Origin: Sipunculus nudus
Lineage: Eukaryota > Annelida > Sipuncula > Golfingiida > Sipunculidae
Assembly (NCBI GenBank): GCA_026874595.1
Contig: CM049322.1
Coordinates: 47,279,840-47,343,839 of the forward strand
DNA length: 64,000 nt
Direction: 5' to 3'
Of this stretch, positions 60,723 to 64,000 are shown piece after piece (the first letter of the stretch is position 1; every line of letters begins with the position of its first letter). Both the position numbers and the translations under genes were made by a program. The notes beneath the pieces are model-generated. The model had not been told where the DNA came from. It did no database searches and worked only from the letters and a program-made list of their open reading frames with translations.

Positions 60723-61298
60723 CTAACACTCAGGCAGTCTGCTAAGAAAATCAGGTCCATGGTTTAGTTTACCTGACACTGCTTCAATATCAAATCTAAA
60801 CTCTTGTAGAACCAGTGCCCATCTCATTACTCTCTTATTAGCACATTTTGATTTGCTAATACACTTTAATGGTTTGTGGTCGGTCTGAATGGTGAACGGT
60901 CTACAAGCCAGGTACATCTCAAATTTCTGTACAGACCATACAATTGCTAATGACTCTTTCTCGATGGTGGAGTAATTTCTCTCCCTGGGCAATAGTTTAC
61001 GACTGGCATAAGCTACTGGGTGCAGGATCCCCTCGTGTCTTTGCATCAGGATACAGCCAATACCCACATCAGATGCATCACATTTCAAATAAAATTGTTT
61101 ACTGAAATCAGGTAGCTTCAGTATGGGAGGGTCTGACAGTTTAGCCTTTAGAGAACAGTACACGTTCTCGTGTACGGGTTTCCAGTCTAGTTTGTTAGGT
61201 TGACCTTTACGCGTTAGATCAGTCAAGGGCACCGCTATTTCCGCATAGTTTGGCACGAATTTTCGATAGTACCCTGTAAGACCTAGGAATGCTCGCAA
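60723..61298 (-). pseudogene. Gypsy reverse transcriptase (thumb only) and RNase H
   Basis: It begins at the post-palm connection (AFLGLTGYYRKFVPNYAEIA), followed by the RNase H domain with LKCDASDVGIGC, STIEKESLAIVW and QTDHKPLK, ending DFLSRLPEC and a stop. RNase H residues are intact, but the polymerase palm with the YxDD catalytic motif is absent. The stop directly after RNase H is expected when RNase H is the last pol domain. It lies just downstream of the integrase frame on the same strand, in a different frame. Confidence 0.85.
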
Positions 61299-61320
61299 AG
61301 CCTTCTTTGTCTTAGGTCTA

Positions 61321-62385
61321 TCAGTGCTCTGTTTCCCCGTCTACACCGTAAGGATCATGTATAGAATCAGGTGCGCCCTTGGCTACTGCTGCCAGAATAT
61401 GCTGGGGCTCGTTTCTAGCATGGTACCGTTTCAGCATATTCACGTGGAAGGTTTTAACCTTATCGCCAATCTTAATCCGATAGTCTAAGTCACCAACCCT
61501 GTTTACAATAGTATAGGGGCCTTTCCACTGTACCATTAATTTGTTCCGCTCCGTCGGGAGTAACAACAAAACTTCGTCTCCGGCCTCAAACCTGCGCGTG
61601 CATTTACCTCTATCATATAACAGTCTGTGTCTGTTCGCTGATTTGTTCAACGCCTCTCTAGCTAACGCGCATGTGTCGCTTAGTTTGTCTTGTAGGTCCA
61701 GGACATATTGGTACGTGGTTTTAGTCTCGACGCTAGTATCTCGCTTGGTCCACAGATCCCTTAGAATCCGCATCGGTCCTCTAACGATCCTACCATAGAG
61801 CAACTCAAAGGGTGAGAACCCTGTGCTCTCATGTGGCGCTTCTCGGTACGCAAAAAGCACAGCGCTGAGGTACCGATCCCAATCTCGCGGTCTTTCCTCG
61901 CACATCCGTTTCAACATTAACTTTAACGTTCCATTGAATCTCTCCACCATTCCGTTGCACATAGGATGGTAAGGAGTAGTGGTGAGCTGTCTTACAGACA
62001 AAACACGGCTAACTGGCATGAGGTCTGACGTAAATTGTGTTCCCATGTCAGTAAGCACCTCTGACGGCACTCCTAACCGCGCATAAATATCAACTAGCGC
62101 ATCAGCCAGAGAGACTGTATCTATGTTCTTTAAAGCAACAGCCTCTGGATATCTAGTGGCATAATCCATAACGGTCAGAATATACCTGTGACCTCTCTCA
62201 GACGCTGGATGGATCGGCCCAACCAGATCCATCGAAATTCTACGCCAGGGCTCATCAATTAATGGCATCTGGCCTAACGTAGCTCCAGGCACCTTGCCTT
62301 TCGGTATGGTTTTCTGGCAAATGGGACAGGACTTGCAAAACTCAGCAATGTCATTATACATCCCTTTCCAGAACAAGTGACCCAT
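61321..62385 (-). pseudogene. Gypsy integrase, upstream of RNase H (Gmr1-like order)
   Basis: A DDE integrase inserts retrotransposon cDNA. The frame starts inside the zinc-binding domain (CKSCPICQK retained, the His pair missing). It carries SMDLVGP and LTDMGTQFTS with the two Asp, and NGMVERFNGTLK with the Glu. The C-terminal part has STGFSPFELLYGR, VQWKGPYTIVNRVG and FHVNMLKRYHAR. Its first codons lie in the R4 repeat end at 62379, so the 5' part of the element has been cut off. The FSPFELLYGR type and the position before RT/RNase H match Gmr1-like Ty3/gypsy elements. Confidence 0.85.
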
Positions 62386-64000
62386 GGGTCATGACGCTCA
62401 GCTGCCAAGCATGACCTGTGACATCATGGACTGAGATTCACAACTTCCAGTCAAATTTTGAAGAACCAATTTGCCCATTTGTTGAAAATTTTCTATGACA
62501 ACAGAAATATATATCACCTATATCTGGTTTAAACACAGTGAATTGATGGTCTGAGGAAAATGCATGATTGTTACGCTATCAGGAACTATTCCAACAGCTT
62601 GCTTGAAACCTGTCAGTCTCAAAAGGAACACCACAAAGGGCAAATATAAGATCAAAATATATAGCACAAATCAAGGAAATACATGCAAGAATTATTGAGA
62701 AACAGGTGTTTCTGTATGAATTTTTATTCAATACAAGCCAACTGTACTGCACTTTTATAAATGATGGTAATATTTATTCAGAAATATTTGACCCAATCCT
62801 TTACAAGATTACATAAATATACATCCAACTGCGTTCACTTTAACTGTTCTTGAGATAATATGATCAAAATGAATTAAAAGATGGTTGCCTGGTGGCCATA
62901 TTGGACTTCTGACAAGTCTGAAATCAGACAACAAACATTCTCTAAATCGGACCAAACATTAAAGAAAAATTACTGAAACTGCCCTGAAGAAAGAATTTCT
63001 AAGGTGGCTAACTGGCAGACATAATGGATTTCTGACAAGTATGACATTTGATATCCCACATTCTCCAATAAGAGACCAAACTTGGGGCAAATTATCCAGG
63101 AATAAATGCCCAAAATAATTCACAAGGCATGTCCAGGCCCTCATATAAGATTTATAGATATGCAATTGTAAAAAGTGCAAGTCCAATATTTTTATTATCA
63201 CTCTGCTTTTCAATGGGGTCAGCAGGGTAGGTAAACTGCCAAACCTGAAAGAAAAGAAATGCAGAAAGCATGACTAAGAGTCTTGAAATAAAACAAAAAG
63301 CCATCCTAAATCAAGGTACACATCCACATATTATGAGAACAAACACTTGCTTTTATATGTGGTGATATATATTAAAATATTCAGATATCTAGGAAACTAA
63401 GTTTATTGCTAGGATTCCATAAAATAAACTGCAAAATGTTCCCATCATCTTATAAATCAGTAGCTAAACCTTAGTACTATACTCTCATAGTCTTAATGCC
63501 TGGCTGAAGCATTCTGACAACAGTGTTTTTGTTATGAAGTAACGAGGTATACTTATCACTGAGCCTTATCACTTAATAGGCTGATACAAAAGGGAGTCAT
63601 ATGTCACCAGTGTCACTCACAATTACAGCCACACAGGGAGATGTAACAGCTGGAGTGGGATGGTTATATATACAAGAAAAATAGAGATGGTCTATAAAAT
63701 AAGTAATTGTGAACATCCCTGACCTATGACCTTGGCCTTTTGCCCATATATCAACTGGATTCTTTCTAAATGATGGGTAACTACTGACCACTTAAATCTG
63801 GTGTAATTACTTGGCAACCAATGGGTGAATAACTCTGACCTGCAACCTTTAACCTGCTGACCAGCTGACCCCAAAATCAATAAGTTATTTATTCAAGCAA
63901 AAAGACCCATAAATATGAAGTTTGAGTCAAACTGAGTGATGCATAGATGTGGCATATGTGAAAGACTGAAGGTTTGGGTTGAACAGTTACACTTGAAATA
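62379..64000 (+). mobile_element. Dispersed repeat R4 (incomplete at the window end)
   Basis: It starts GTGACCCATGGGTCATGACG then CTCAGCTG, the end motif of R1-R3, and abuts the broken integrase. Phrases GGCCATATTGGACTTCTGAC (about 62897) and GGCAGACATAATGGATTTCT (about 63014) repeat internally, and TGACCTATGACCTTGGCC-like words near the end match R1. No coding frame is seen. Confidence 0.5.

Noticed and set aside
60723-62385. Rearranged gypsy blocks (integrase and RT swapped)
   Set aside because: The order matches a known pol arrangement (Gmr1-like) and the polypurine tract and LTR follow RNase H, so a simple internal deletion explains it better.
63180-63240. Candidate minus-strand exon (VWQFTYPADPIEKQ) after a good acceptor
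   Set aside because: It lies within repeat R4 and has no homology I recognise; acceptor and donor could be chance.

Overview
This is a eukaryotic window with split genes, long AT-rich introns, many microsatellites and a large load of decayed transposons. It contains no bacterial or phage operon structure. A sigma-class glutathione S-transferase, a GRAMD1/Aster-type gene, IN-before-RT (Gmr1-like) gypsy remains, a DIRS-like retroelement, Tigger and hAT DNA transposons and a tRNA-derived SINE together suggest a marine invertebrate. A mollusc or other lophotrochozoan is my best guess, but that is inference.

Layout. 0.65-6.8 kb: a sigma-class GST on the minus strand in five coding exons. A 1.36-kb tandem duplication has copied its promoter and first coding exon. 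Both copies share a one-base frameshift, and the outer copy has also lost its 5' splice site. 7-15.8 kb: degraded retroelement pieces (DIRS-like RT and RNase H near 8.7-9.7 kb), a 204-bp tandem duplication, AT-rich spacer and GAGTCC-type repeats. 15.8-21 kb: a small secreted-then-anchored (type I) membrane protein gene, minus strand, assembled by hand from six exons. 20.2-29.2 kb: LTR debris, microsatellites, an internally deleted Tigger, a solo LTR, a SINE and a nested minisatellite. 31-35 kb: a long composite dispersed repeat. 36-38.1 kb: an immunoglobulin V-set, single-pass membrane receptor gene on the minus strand. 42.7-43.4 kb: a tentative plus-strand membrane protein gene. 45.8-46.0 kb: a cluster of RFX/X-box-like motifs. 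48.8-58.4 kb: the 3' half of a GRAMD1 (Aster) family gene on the minus strand, ending at its true C-terminus. Its introns hold a minisatellite of roughly 55-60 units grown from the gene's own 5' splice site, and a hAT transposon is inserted in that array. 59.4-62.4 kb: a truncated gypsy element with integrase upstream of RT/RNase H. 62.4 kb to the end: another copy of the dispersed repeat found at 2.7, 17.9 and 31 kb.

The most distinctive theme is exon-edge amplification. In the Aster-like gene one exon's 3' end plus donor site has become a long minisatellite, and another exon's 5' end plus acceptor has been triplicated. In the GST gene a whole first exon with its promoter has been duplicated. 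The two type I membrane genes (15.8-21 kb and 36-38 kb) lie on the same strand and share a modular phase-1 exon plan, which could mark a local receptor family. All multi-exon models come from reading splice signals, phase and protein similarity by eye, without transcript evidence.
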